This document shows, piece after piece, positions 44,558 through 55,000 of a stretch of DNA of 64,000 nt. The stretch covers positions 372,001-436,000 of the forward strand of contig NZ_FQWK01000002.1 in NCBI RefSeq assembly GCF_900129655.1, given 5' to 3'. The translations under genes were made by a program, and so were the position numbers. How positions within the stretch are numbered: position 1 is the stretch's first letter; the number at the start of each line of letters is the position of its first letter. This DNA comes from Bacteroides clarus YIT 12056. GTDB taxonomy: Bacteria > Bacteroidota > Bacteroidia > Bacteroidales > Bacteroidaceae. The notes under the pieces are model-generated. The model was not told the DNA's origin, made no database searches, and was given only the letters and a program-made list of their open reading frames with translations.

Positions 44558-46321
44558 CTAAAAAGCTAAAATCGGACGAGTAATAAACGTCTTATTATTA
44601 TCACCGCTTTTATTCCTCTTTAAAAATTTAAGAGTCTGATCATTGGAATTTAAGGATTTATCCATATTTTCATATTGGTATTTCCATTCAAGCGCCCATA
44701 TTTCAGTAGAACTATACTCGGCAGATGTCAGCCAAAAATGGGCTGTTGGGCTTTTTTCCGCACTAAAAGATAAATTCTTATCAACGGCAGCAATACTACG
44801 AACCAAATGCTCTGCAGCACACTTCCGCGCTTTTTGAGCTTTCTTTAAATCAAATATTGTTTTATACTCATCAGCAATTTTCTCATAAGGTATTCCATAA
44901 TCTGTTCCTATACAGAAATTATTAATTAATAATAATAGTTCTCCTGGACTTGGCATAAACCAACCACTTGTTGCTATATCTGACACTGCATAGTCTGCAT
45001 TTACGAAACCAAATTCTAAAGCAGCTCCAAGCGCCTTGGAATTACCATTGGTGCCATTACGATGAGTTAATTCATAGCCATTCAATGTATCAAAAAAGTC
45101 AGTACATCCTTCAGCATTCGTGGCTGTATAATTATTATACTCACTTGTAAAAGTTACAGGATACCATTCAATACTTTCTGGAGCTTCTAAAGCAAATACA
45201 TATCCTTTATTCCAAATTCTATCATTATCACTATTTGTTACTAAAACATCATCCACTGCAAATACAATACCCAAGCACCCTTCAACTAAAGGTTTTTGGT
45301 AAGTATTCGCAAATGTAACCGTCATATCACCTTCATTAACAACGATTTGTTCTGCTGTCGGCCCTGGATAGATACTTCCATCCGCATAGTAATAGTCGCC
45401 TACCGCAATAGCACGCTGAGTATAAGAACCTACAGCCCCCGTTGCATTAATTTTATACTTCATATATTTACCGGCTTCCAATTTCACTTTCTTTGCTTCC
45501 AACTGAATCGGTGTGCTATATATTAACTCCCCTGCCAAAGCATAATCCGTATCTGGCTTTACAAGGAAACGGAACAGGCTGTAAGCTTTAGCATCCCCAG
45601 TACCAGCTTCTCCTTCTGTCTTAATAGAAAGAGGATACATTGTAAGCGGTTTACTGTCCAAAGTAAAATCCTTCGTAAAAGGTTCTGCATAAGTAAAATT
45701 CTTAGCTTCATCTAAATAAGCCTTCACAGGTACTTCAATTTCCACTAATGCAAATTGGTGCTTAAAGTTGAAAGAAAGAGATTTGTTATTTGCATCTCCC
45801 CCGTCAGACGGTTCAGCAGACGCCAGCATCAAGTCAAGAGAAGGGTAGGCAACAGACTGATCATTTCCGGCAGCTTCCAATTTCTCGGTAAAATAGTTTT
45901 TGATTTTAACCTGCAAATCTTCGATACCGGTTACATCGGTAATATTCAGTTTTTCATCATAAGGAGAATAAGCCACATAAGCCGTATTCTTATAATAATA
46001 TATTTTATTATCATTACCCGTCCAGTCCGCTTCCGCATATTTCAAAGACATGTTCTGGACCAACAACTTATCATCTGTAGAACGGATGGCGAAAATACCA
46101 ATCTCATCTCCGGCTTCAAATTTAGTATCTGCATCCTCATTGATTATACGAGTATTTGCATCGGATGATACAAAATCCGAAGCTGTTGCATAGATAGTAA
46201 GCTGTCCCTCGTTCTTTATCGATGTTACATCCAATTCATCATTTTGACTACAACCTGCCACGAAAGCTGCCGCCAACATCATTACTGATAGTTTGAAAAT
46301 GTTTTTCATATTCATATTCAT
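44558..46321 (-). CDS. Fimbrillin-family lipoprotein with C-terminal DUF1566-like domain
   Basis: 587 residues; start ATG at 46321 (an internal Met at residue 5 is also possible). Lipoprotein signal with Cys24 (AAFVAGCSQNDE). Residues 40-310 match the fimbrillin pattern (TKFEAGDEIGIFAI, YYYKNTAYVAYSPYDEKL, NFKHQFALVEIEVP). The last 250 residues look like the Lcl/DUF1566 fold (GWFMPSPGELLLLI, HFWLTSAEYSS, ITRPILAF). The gene is noticeably richer in A and T than its neighbours. Last gene of the SusCD operon; it may be a surface glycan-binding protein rather than a pilus subunit. Confidence 0.75.
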   Translation of the reverse strand: MNMNMKNIFKLSVMMLAAAFVAGCSQNDELDVTSIKNEGQLTIYATASDFVSSDANTRIINEDADTKFEAGDEIGIFAIRSTDDKLLVQNMSLKYAEADWTGNDNKIYYYKNTAYVAYSPYDEKLNITDVTGIEDLQVKIKNYFTEKLEAAGNDQSVAYPSLDLMLASAEPSDGGDANNKSLSFNFKHQFALVEIEVPVKAYLDEAKNFTYAEPFTKDFTLDSKPLTMYPLSIKTEGEAGTGDAKAYSLFRFLVKPDTDYALAGELIYSTPIQLEAKKVKLEAGKYMKYKINATGAVGSYTQRAIAVGDYYYADGSIYPGPTAEQIVVNEGDMTVTFANTYQKPLVEGCLGIVFAVDDVLVTNSDNDRIWNKGYVFALEAPESIEWYPVTFTSEYNNYTATNAEGCTDFFDTLNGYELTHRNGTNGNSKALGAALEFGFVNADYAVSDIATSGWFMPSPGELLLLINNFCIGTDYGIPYEKIADEYKTIFDLKKAQKARKCAAEHLVRSIAAVDKNLSFSAEKSPTAHFWLTSAEYSSTEIWALEWKYQYENMDKSLNSNDQTLKFLKRNKSGDNNKTFITRPILAF

Positions 46322-46342
46322 ATTCTTTGATTATTATTTCAT

Positions 46343-47311
46343 TTAGTTTTCATCAATTGGTTGTTTTTCTTCCCAATCTTCTGATTTGGAGCTGTCCCAA
46401 GCACCGCTTCCACCTGTAACAGGTTTGTTTTCTATAGTATTGCCATCCATTTCTTCAGATGCTCCACCATTCCAAGAATTATCAGTACCCATTTCCGGCT
46501 TATTCTCTATGGTATTACCTTCCAAACTGTCCTCACTCATATCCCAAGAAGATAAATCTTTGAAAGTCACATTGATTCCATCTTCCGACACCTCAAGTTC
46601 CATACCTTTTGCGATACCTTGTCCCAGAGTCAAATCTTCTTCAAGTATATACGTATAGGTACGTTCATCTGGTAAGGTTACTTCCATAAATTCCGTTCCC
46701 GCAGTAATAGTCTGTGGAACAATCAAAGCCTTACCTTTGGCTGTAGCGCGTACTACAGTACCTTTTTCTACATTTTGCAAGTTTAGATACTTGATTATAA
46801 TATTGTTGTAACTTACACCGGGTAAGGTGGAATTCAAATCACATACTATTTGGGTGTTACGATGACGGAAAGAAATATCAGAAGCAGAAAAAGGAACATC
46901 CTGTGTCACCACTTCCAAGTGATCGCTTTCCCAATATCCACTACCGCTTTGGTCTGCTTTTACTACAGGAATTTCCGGCTTGACACCTTCATTATAAGGA
47001 TACCAAGCATTTACGGTCAGCTCTGTTTTATCACCCCAGTAGAACGGGTCTGAAGAGGTCAGGTTGCCCATTTCATCCACAGTATAAGGCTTCACTATAC
47101 CGTCTATCTCTATCGCTACGGTACGATCGGCAAGACCTGCCCAATTGTCATTGGTTGTCAAGCGAGTATCAGCTCCGGCAGTCTGCATCGGTACAAATCC
47201 GGCAGTAAACTTTACTTCCGCCCCATCAGCTCCCTGCGGCGCTTCATCATCTCCGCAAGAAGCCAGGAAAAGAGCTAAAACAGCTGTCAGTAAAAATTTT
47301 CCTTTTATCAT
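46343..47311 (-). CDS. Fimbrillin-like lipoprotein with acidic repeated tail
   Basis: 322 residues from the ATG at 47311, where the signal peptide MIKGKFLLTAVLALFLASCGDD starts; 10 codons upstream are in frame but unlikely. Cys19 is the lipidation site. Residues 25-260 follow the fimbrillin layout (SDPFYWGDKTELTVNAWYPYN, FSASDISFRHRNTQIVCDL). The last 65 residues hold two copies of GNTIENKP followed by Gly/Ser/Trp-rich text (NSWNGGASEEMD and GAWDSSKSEDWE), a duplicated acidic tail. It lies 21 bp before the larger fimbrillin-like gene. Confidence 0.72.
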   Translation of the reverse strand: MIKGKFLLTAVLALFLASCGDDEAPQGADGAEVKFTAGFVPMQTAGADTRLTTNDNWAGLADRTVAIEIDGIVKPYTVDEMGNLTSSDPFYWGDKTELTVNAWYPYNEGVKPEIPVVKADQSGSGYWESDHLEVVTQDVPFSASDISFRHRNTQIVCDLNSTLPGVSYNNIIIKYLNLQNVEKGTVVRATAKGKALIVPQTITAGTEFMEVTLPDERTYTYILEEDLTLGQGIAKGMELEVSEDGINVTFKDLSSWDMSEDSLEGNTIENKPEMGTDNSWNGGASEEMDGNTIENKPVTGGSGAWDSSKSEDWEEKQPIDEN

Positions 47312-47366
47312 ACTATTCGATTTAAATAATCTCGTTAACATCAGAGTTTCATTGTTTTGAAGTAAG

Positions 47367-47402
47367 ATACGGATGAGCGGAACATACCGCTCAAAGCCGT
47401 AT
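47367..47402. other. Hairpin between the lyase and fimbrillin-like genes
   Basis: TGAGCGG-AACATA-CCGCTCA at 47374-47393, extended by ATACGG (47367-47372) and CCGTAT (47397-47402) around an internal bulge. It sits in the 128-bp gap of the operon. There is no strong T-run on the minus strand, so it may act as a processing site or stabiliser rather than a terminator. Confidence 0.5.
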
Positions 47403-47439
47403 TTACTTTTTGCTATATTAATACCTCTTAGGTTCTTCT

Positions 47440-48798
47440 CTATTCGTAATAAAACATAAGCGTACTATAACCAAGTTGGTCGAGCGCACCGCCACTGCCG
47501 CCGTATTGTTCCGGTCCGGCATCGGGGCGAAGACGAGAAGCGAATTCACCGCAATATTTGGCAGACATCCCCACTTTCTTACAATGTCCGTACCACAAAT
47601 CCCATATAGGGCGTTTACCGCCACGACCTGTTTCCGCACCGTTACTACGCAATTCTACTGCCGAAGGTTCGTCCATTTGTTCGTCACAATAAAAATAAGC
47701 CGTATACGGGAATCCTACGCGTGTATAGCTGAACCATTCGTTATTGCCACCCGGTACCTGATCTGCAAACTCCGGTTTGAAGACATTGTATTTGGCTACA
47801 TATTCAGCCATCGCCACTACACGGCCGTTACCATAAGCAAATAAGTCTTCACCGATATTATACGCCATCTTACAGAAATACCCCATCAATGCACAGCATA
47901 ACATGGCGTGTCCCTGGTCGCGACCGGACTCCTGACATTGTCCCAGCTTCTCGCCCGAACCGTCCGGATCATCATACAAATGCAGTACGGCGGTATTCAC
48001 ATTGCCCGGACCTATACCATTCTTGAAATATTGGATTACCTTATTTATCATTTCCTGATTATCGCTCAAAATACCGATAGAAAGGATGGCGGTCATTTGC
48101 GCCAGATCCCAGTTGAGCCAATAATGGTCGGCTGTATTATTGTGACGGACAAGAAAATCGTCTGCCATAGCATAGAATGTGCTTTCTATCCATTGAACGA
48201 AAGCCTTAAACTCTTCCGTCTCACCCCACTTATCATATCCTCTTAGGATTTCGGCGGCATTGGCGAGCTGATAAGCCTGAATAGCTATCAACAGTTCGTT
48301 CGGGTCTATCAAACTACCGTTCTCACGATAAATGCCCTTACAATTCTTTGCCCAAGCATTCAAAATGGATTTGGCGGCGTCACCATATTCTTTCTTATCG
48401 GAAAGTTTCCAGCGTAATGCCAATTGATAAGCCGCGGCGGCATCATTTGCCAGATTGGTATAATTTACGTAATCAGGATGTTTATTTTCCCAATTGGTCT
48501 TATCCAAACGTTTCAACCATTCCACAGGATCGGCCTGATAAGCAGGATTTGCAAATTTACTGCTTTCCAATGACGCGTAAGCGTCCGCCCAAGGTTGCGC
48601 AGAAGCGGCAAGCTTTTCTTTTACATACGTAAAATCGGCTTCCGAGTGCAACATACACGGATGATTCAGTGTAAATTCTATCTTTTCCGGTGCCTCCCAT
48701 TCATCAAAGTTAATGGGAGCGCCGTCCTCTATCTCTGTGCATGAGCAGAAACTCAATGCAGCGGTAACCGCCAATGTATAAATAAAGTCCATCTTCAT
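47440..48798 (-). CDS. Polysaccharide lyase, alginate-lyase superfamily (PL38-like)
   Basis: 452 residues with lipoprotein signal (ALSFCSCTEIED; Cys20 or nearby). The rest is an (alpha/alpha) barrel with conserved segments LNHPCMLHSEADFTYVKEKL, NELLIAIQAYQLANAAEIL, NNTADHYWLNWDLAQMTAI and QESGRDQGHAMLCCALMGYF. These match the alginate_lyase superfamily and most closely the PL38 group, whose characterised members cut glucuronan or alginate-type polyuronates. Family number is from memory of its motifs and should be confirmed. It would create the unsaturated ends used by GH88. It follows the Ig-repeat lipoprotein by 42 bp. Confidence 0.75.
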   Translation of the reverse strand: MKMDFIYTLAVTAALSFCSCTEIEDGAPINFDEWEAPEKIEFTLNHPCMLHSEADFTYVKEKLAASAQPWADAYASLESSKFANPAYQADPVEWLKRLDKTNWENKHPDYVNYTNLANDAAAAYQLALRWKLSDKKEYGDAAKSILNAWAKNCKGIYRENGSLIDPNELLIAIQAYQLANAAEILRGYDKWGETEEFKAFVQWIESTFYAMADDFLVRHNNTADHYWLNWDLAQMTAILSIGILSDNQEMINKVIQYFKNGIGPGNVNTAVLHLYDDPDGSGEKLGQCQESGRDQGHAMLCCALMGYFCKMAYNIGEDLFAYGNGRVVAMAEYVAKYNVFKPEFADQVPGGNNEWFSYTRVGFPYTAYFYCDEQMDEPSAVELRSNGAETGRGGKRPIWDLWYGHCKKVGMSAKYCGEFASRLRPDAGPEQYGGSGGALDQLGYSTLMFYYE

Positions 48799-48840
48799 AT
48801 CTTCTGTTATTTTATTCTATATGATTATAACTTATCATTC

Positions 48841-50268
48841 TTATTTATTTGCCGCAATTTGATCTTCGGCAAACCGAACAGCTTCTTCCGCAGATGCAAA
48901 GGTACGTATCCAATATACTTCGTACTGGCCGGTGGGAAGTTCGGCAGATGTCATATCGGCTACCTTGATTTGGAAAGTTTTGAATGTCACTTCACCTTCC
49001 GGGAAACTGCTATTCAGCGATTTTACATCATAAATTAACAGTTTCGTATCATCAGAAAGTCTTTCTCCCTTTTTCAAGCTTGTTTTACCACTCTCTCCGG
49101 AGGTTGAAATCAAATCAATCGTATAGCCATTTTTAGCAATATCAGGCAGATTTGTGCAAAGTGCAATGACCGGATAGTTCATAAGATCCATCACTACCTT
49201 ACCATTGTCTTTTGCCAATAATAAATCGGCACGCCTGCTACCTTTACCATCATCAGCAGTAGTCACTACCATGCGGTCTTCGGTCACCTCGAAGTGTGAT
49301 CCTGTAGTATTCGTGCCCCAGCCTTTGAAACCGCAAGCGGCATCCCATACCCACCAACCGGTAGTAACTTTCACCGTTGTAGCAGCCTTATTGCCCGTAG
49401 CACGGCAAGTACCCGTAACCGTAGCCTCACCAAAACCTACGGCTGTAACCTTACCATTCTTCACCGTAACCACGTTTTCATCACTCGATTCCCAGTCCAC
49501 CGAATTGGCAACGGCTATCTCCGGCACGAATGTACAACTCAATTTAGCCGTCTGATACATATGTAAAGCAGGCAAATCTTCGATGGATATATCTTCGGCG
49601 TTTACTATCTCATTAATCACAAGCGGGAACTCACCCCGGTAGCCACTGCCATCATGAGTATAAGCGTAAATAACCACATTTCCCGGTGTAACGGCAGTTA
49701 CCGTCCCGTCTTCCGCGACAGTAGCAATCGTTTCATCGCTACTGCCCCATGTAAGATAAGAATAGGTATGATTTTCAGGCAACAGCGTATAAGTCAGTTT
49801 CTGTTCATCACCCGGATAAAGAGAGGTAAGCGGATTGCCCTCATCATCTTTATTCGTCAACCGAATATCGGTAACTTCTATAATTTCGGGAATGACACTC
49901 ACCGTAATCGTCTTCTCTGTGACATCGGTAACTCCAAAGCCTATAACAGGTTTTACCGTAATAACAGCTTCACCCTCGGTAAGCGCCGTGATTGTACCGT
50001 TTTGAGAGACAGCGGCCACTTTCTCATTAGAGGAAGTCCACATCACTTCTTTATCGGCGGCATCTTCCGGTGCAACCTTATATACAATAGTACTATCCAT
50101 GCCTACGGCCAAAGGCAATTTAGAAGTCACTTTCAACTCAATGGAATTGATAAGCTGTTGTTCAGGCATACCCGTTGTAAACTCCTGCTCTTTATCGCAG
50201 GAAGCCAAAAAGAGACATCCCGTCAATGTACCGGCAAGCAGGAACTGATTCATATATATCTTTTTCAT
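48841..50268 (-). CDS. Ig-repeat (BIG2) surface lipoprotein, probable glycan-binding SusE/F-position protein
   Basis: 475 residues. Lipoprotein signal with Cys24 (LFLASCDKEQE). Three bacterial Ig-like (BIG2) domains at about 40-130, 135-215 and 225-300, each with the W-x-S-S-D/N-E-x-V/I-A pattern (MWTSSNEKVAAVSQNG, TWGSSDETIATVAEDG, DWESSDENVVTVKNG). The last 170 residues form a separate beta-rich domain (WDAACGFKGWGTNTTG), possibly DUF4979, that may bind carbohydrate. Position just after SusD suits a surface glycan-binding protein. Confidence 0.82.
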   Translation of the reverse strand: MKKIYMNQFLLAGTLTGCLFLASCDKEQEFTTGMPEQQLINSIELKVTSKLPLAVGMDSTIVYKVAPEDAADKEVMWTSSNEKVAAVSQNGTITALTEGEAVITVKPVIGFGVTDVTEKTITVSVIPEIIEVTDIRLTNKDDEGNPLTSLYPGDEQKLTYTLLPENHTYSYLTWGSSDETIATVAEDGTVTAVTPGNVVIYAYTHDGSGYRGEFPLVINEIVNAEDISIEDLPALHMYQTAKLSCTFVPEIAVANSVDWESSDENVVTVKNGKVTAVGFGEATVTGTCRATGNKAATTVKVTTGWWVWDAACGFKGWGTNTTGSHFEVTEDRMVVTTADDGKGSRRADLLLAKDNGKVVMDLMNYPVIALCTNLPDIAKNGYTIDLISTSGESGKTSLKKGERLSDDTKLLIYDVKSLNSSFPEGEVTFKTFQIKVADMTSAELPTGQYEVYWIRTFASAEEAVRFAEDQIAANK

Positions 50269-50298
50269 AACGCTTTTCTATTTTTATAAGTTTACCGC

Positions 50299-52050
50299 TT
50301 ATTTATCCCAACCCGGATTTTGTTTCAAATTCGGATTCAATTGCAACTGGTCTTTCGGCAAAGGGAATAAATAATGTTTGTCCTGCCACTGACGGCCTGT
50401 TTCCATTACAATTACCCCTTCGCTGTTACGAGGATAAGGACATGCAGACCATTTGGCTTCAAATTCTGTTCCCGCCCACTTTACACCGAGTATATCTTGC
50501 GGCATTTCCGTTTCCGCAGTCTTCCAACGCTTCAAATCATCCAAGCGGAAACCCTCATGGAACAACTCGACAGTGCGTTCGCGACGGATTTCTTCACGCA
50601 TGCTCAATCCGTTGTCATTCACAAGCTTGTTGGTCAGCCCCGGCATATTGGGATTTACACGGGTACGGACAAGATTCAGGGAAAGATTCAAATCCGTATC
50701 CTCTATTTTCCCGTCACGTTCATAAACAGCCTCAGCATAGTTCAGCAAAACCTCGGCGTAACGGATAACCGGATAATCAAAGCCCTCGAAATTATCTTTC
50801 ACCAAGCGTTCGGAAGCCCACTTCTGATTATGATAACCGGTTCCGCTGCTGGGAGTAAAGTTTTTGATAGCCGCATTGCTTTGGTCGGAGGCATCATTCC
50901 ATGTCAGGCGGCATCCCGGATTACTGTTGTTCCAGAAATAATCTCCCGGTTTGGCAAGCGTATAGCGCATACGGTTGTCACGGTTCTCCCATTCGGAAGT
51001 CAGCGTCGCATATTCCTGGAATTGTGCATTCTTCACACCATTCATGTAAATAGGAAGTCCGTTTTGGCAAAGGTACATATTGGCGAACTTACGGCTCACC
51101 CATACCATATTAATCAGATTAGTCTTCGTGATGTTCTTGCCGATAGGAGCCAAAGACTCATCGTAGCGACGCGCAAAGATATATTCTTTGTTAGCGCTTT
51201 TTTGTATACCGGCCGGATTGGATTTGGCATCCTCAAGAATAAACATATACTTCTGCGCCTTTTCTTTCAGGGCATCCGGCTTAAACAGACTGAACGTCTT
51301 ACTGTCAATAACCTGCTTAGCCGCTTTTGCCGCAATATCCAACAACTCACGTCCCCGTTCTTCATTTCCACGGAACTTTTGCCAAGTACCTTCATAAAGA
51401 GCCACACGCGAGAGAAACGCCCAACACCCCTCACGACTGATACGTCCCGCATCATCCGTAGTCAGCTCAGCAAAACGGGGTAACATAGGAGCGGCAGTTT
51501 CAAGGTCTTCTATGATAAAATCAGCCACTTCGCTACGGTCGTTCTGAGCTACTCTCAATTCCGGTGAAGTCACATCCAAAGGTTGGGTAATGATGATGGC
51601 GTCACCATAGAACTGCAACAAATCAAAATAGGAATAGGCACGAAAGAAATAAGCCTCGCCTACATACTGCGCAATATCCGCGGGAGTGGAATATTTCTCC
51701 GCATTCTGTAACAACAAGTTAGTACGCCGGATATGCGCATAACAGGAGCCGTAATTGCCATCGGACTCTTGCACCGAGTTAGAACCGTTGCTGAAACGAT
51801 TACGGTCGTCGCGACTTGTGAAAAGGTCGGAATTATAATCCGAGTGTAACGGCTTGGTCGAGTTATTGTCCAACGAGCCGAAATCACGTGTCCAACCGTA
51901 GAACTGATTGGCAAACAACTGGAACTCGGAAGGAGAACTCCATAAATTGGATTCGGCCAACTGGTCTTTCGGTTCTAAGTCGAGGCAGGATTGGGACAGG
52001 ATTCCCATTGCCGCCACTGCCAAAATAGCTTTAATCTTATGTAGTTTCAT
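50299..52050 (-). CDS. susD-like: SusD/RagB-family nutrient-binding lipoprotein
   Basis: 583 residues. Lipoprotein signal with Cys22 (GILSQSCLDLEPKDQL). The SusD fold is shown by the N-terminal TPR region (AYFFRAYSYFDLLQFYGD), the conserved VIRYAEVLLNYAEAVYE and the C-terminal RRERTVELFHEGFRLDDLKRW. It caps the SusC channel and delivers oligosaccharides. It follows susC by 12 bp, as usual for such pairs. Confidence 0.95.
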   Translation of the reverse strand: MKLHKIKAILAVAAMGILSQSCLDLEPKDQLAESNLWSSPSEFQLFANQFYGWTRDFGSLDNNSTKPLHSDYNSDLFTSRDDRNRFSNGSNSVQESDGNYGSCYAHIRRTNLLLQNAEKYSTPADIAQYVGEAYFFRAYSYFDLLQFYGDAIIITQPLDVTSPELRVAQNDRSEVADFIIEDLETAAPMLPRFAELTTDDAGRISREGCWAFLSRVALYEGTWQKFRGNEERGRELLDIAAKAAKQVIDSKTFSLFKPDALKEKAQKYMFILEDAKSNPAGIQKSANKEYIFARRYDESLAPIGKNITKTNLINMVWVSRKFANMYLCQNGLPIYMNGVKNAQFQEYATLTSEWENRDNRMRYTLAKPGDYFWNNSNPGCRLTWNDASDQSNAAIKNFTPSSGTGYHNQKWASERLVKDNFEGFDYPVIRYAEVLLNYAEAVYERDGKIEDTDLNLSLNLVRTRVNPNMPGLTNKLVNDNGLSMREEIRRERTVELFHEGFRLDDLKRWKTAETEMPQDILGVKWAGTEFEAKWSACPYPRNSEGVIVMETGRQWQDKHYLFPLPKDQLQLNPNLKQNPGWDK

Positions 52051-52062
52051 AATAATCTGTTT

Positions 52063-55000
52063 TTAGAAAGTTAAGTTTAAACCGAACGTAACATTGCGCG
52101 TAAACGGGTAGCGACCGTAAGCTGTTACCTCACGCGAGGCTTCCGGGTCCCAACCGTCACGTATCTTACTGGTTTCCCATAAATCCGACCCCGTTACATA
52201 AACACGCGCATAAGTCAGGAACTTAGTTTTCTCCAGCCATTTGGCCGGGAAAGTATACCCTAAAGAAATATTCTTCAGACGCAGATAGTTACCATTCTCC
52301 ACCGACCAGGACGAACAACGGTAGTTATAAGTATTAATCTGATCGACATTCGTATAAGTCGGATAGTAAGCGCCCGGATTTTCCGGCGACCATACATCTC
52401 CCACCGAGAAATTCGGAGAGTTCAGATGCGGCTTCATTACAGGAATACGCCATGCGTCATTGCTTTTATTGGAACTACCGGTACGCCATATAGTACGCTC
52501 TCCCACACCCTGGAATACGACAGAGAAATCAAAGCCGTTCCAGTTCAGTCCGCCATTGAAAGAGAAAGAGATTTTCGGGTCATCTGTTCCCAAATAAACG
52601 TAGTCCTCCTCAGTCAACTTACCGTCACCGTTCACATCTTCATACATATTATCACCCAAACGCAGGTTGGTAGGCATATCGATGGTATTATTGCCGGTAT
52701 AACGGTAAAGGTATTTCTCCAATTGCTCTTCATTCCGGATTTTGCCTGCATACTTCAAGCCGAATACGGAGTTCAACGGATAACCCTCACGGTCGGAACG
52801 TACACCGTCCGTAATCGTTGCGCTTCCGCCATTGTCGGTCAGTTTATTGGTTGTATAGGTAAATGTTCCACCGATACTGTAACCCACTTTACCGATTTTA
52901 TCCGACCAATTGAGGTTTCCTTCAAAACCGTTGGCTTTAAAACTACCCACATTGGCGGTAGGAGCCTTGTCGCCCAACGTTGCGGGGTAAGACACATCAA
53001 TCAGCATGTTTTCGCAGACTTTCCAGAAAAGCTCCGCCGTTCCTTTCAACCGGTTACCGAACAAGCCTAAGTCAAGACCGACATTGTAATTCTGAATGGT
53101 CTCCCACTCACGGTCCATACTGAGCAACTTACCGTTTGTATCGATATAGGAAATCTTTTCACCTCCTATCAAAGCGCCTTTATTCTGATTGAAGTTGTAA
53201 AGCTGAATACCATCGTAACGGTCAATGCCGCCTTGATTACCAACCGTACCATAAGATACGCGCAGTTTCAAATCATCAAAGATATTAAGATTCTTAATGA
53301 GAGCCTCCTCGCTTAAACGCCAGCCGGCCGATACGCCCCAGAAGAACGCCCAGCGGTTTTCGGGTTGGAACTTGGAAGAACCGTCATAACGGAAGTTACC
53401 TTCCAGCAAGTACTTGGAAAGATAATCGTAGTTGACGCGGGCAAAATAAGAAAGTAACGCTTCCTGCCATTTCTCCGGTCCTTTATTGTTATCATTAACC
53501 AAAGTCACTTCTCCGATACCATTGATTATATCCAATGACGGCAGAATATTCTTAGCTTTGGTTGTGGTATAGTCATACTCCTTAAAACTATATTGCGTAC
53601 CCAACATCACCGCAATATCGTGCTTGTCCGCGAAAGTCCGACTCCAGTTAGCATAAGCATTAAGGGTGTAAAGGTCTGTCTGGCTGTTGCTCTTGATATA
53701 GTTGCTTTCTTCCTGCTGAGGATTAGTCATTACTTTTTTAGTGCCGGCATAGTTATACCAATCAATAGATGTCCGTTGTATATCCCGTGTAGCATTGTTC
53801 GTGTTATAACCCAAAGTAGCTACCGCATTAAAATGTTCGTTGAAAGTATACTTAAACATCTCGCTGATATTAATACCCGTAACTTTCAGTTTATTGTCGC
53901 CTCCCAGTTCGCAATACCAGTTGGGCGCTCCCCATGTACCCCAGGCATAAGGCTTTCCATCTGTTGTAGACGAAGGGAAACCCGGCTGCTGTGTAGAAGC
54001 CGTCAGCGCGGAACCGACCTGTGTAGGCGCTACCTGATCCTGACGGAAGAATGAAAGCACGGACTCTATATCAAACTTATCCGTCACATGGAAAGTATTA
54101 TTCAAGCGGAGATTATAACGCTGGTTATTATTGTTACCCCATTTCAAATTACTATCATCGTACATATAGCGGCCGGACAAACGATAAGTCGTCTTTTCAC
54201 CGCCACCGGATACGCTCAGCTCGTGAGAGGTAGACATTGCCGTACCCCACAGGATATTCTGCCAATCGGTATCAAAGAATACAAAGTCCGCAACATCGGT
54301 AAAAGCATTATTAAAGGGATTCACCGTATTATCCAAATCAATATAATGCCCCTTGTTTGCCTGAGCTAAAGCGGTATATTGCAGCCAAGTATCGTCTTCC
54401 GGTTTATAACCGTCGTTCAGTCGGGCTTGCGTAACGGCATTACACCATTGGTCCAAGGTCATCAGCTCCGGCTGAAGTCCGACAAACTTTGCAGTTACCG
54501 AACCGCCATATTCCACTTTCGCCTTACCGGCCTTTGCCTTTTTGGTCTGAATCAGAATTACACCACCGGCAGCCTTACTACCGTAAATAGCGGCGGAAGC
54601 ATCTTTCAAGAAGTTGATAGACTCGATATCCGCCGGATTCAACTGGCTGAATGATTCCGATTCCACCCCGTCGATAATCACCAGCGGATCGGAATTGTTC
54701 TTGGAGAATGAACCGCGCAACTTCATATTCCAGCTTTCATCACCCGGCGCTGCCGAGTTACGGGTAATCACCACACCGGGTACCTGCCCCTGCAAAGCCT
54801 GTGCGGGACTGGAAAGGGCGCCTTTGTCTTTCAACATCTTATCATCCACCACTGTAACGGCTCCTGTCAGTGTTTCTTTTTTCTGAGAGCCATAACCTAC
54901 GACCACCACTTCCGCCAACACTTCCGAATCTTCACGCATTACAATCTTCTGAAAAGCTTTTGTGTCTGAAGCCGGAATTTCCACTGTTTTGTAACCGATA

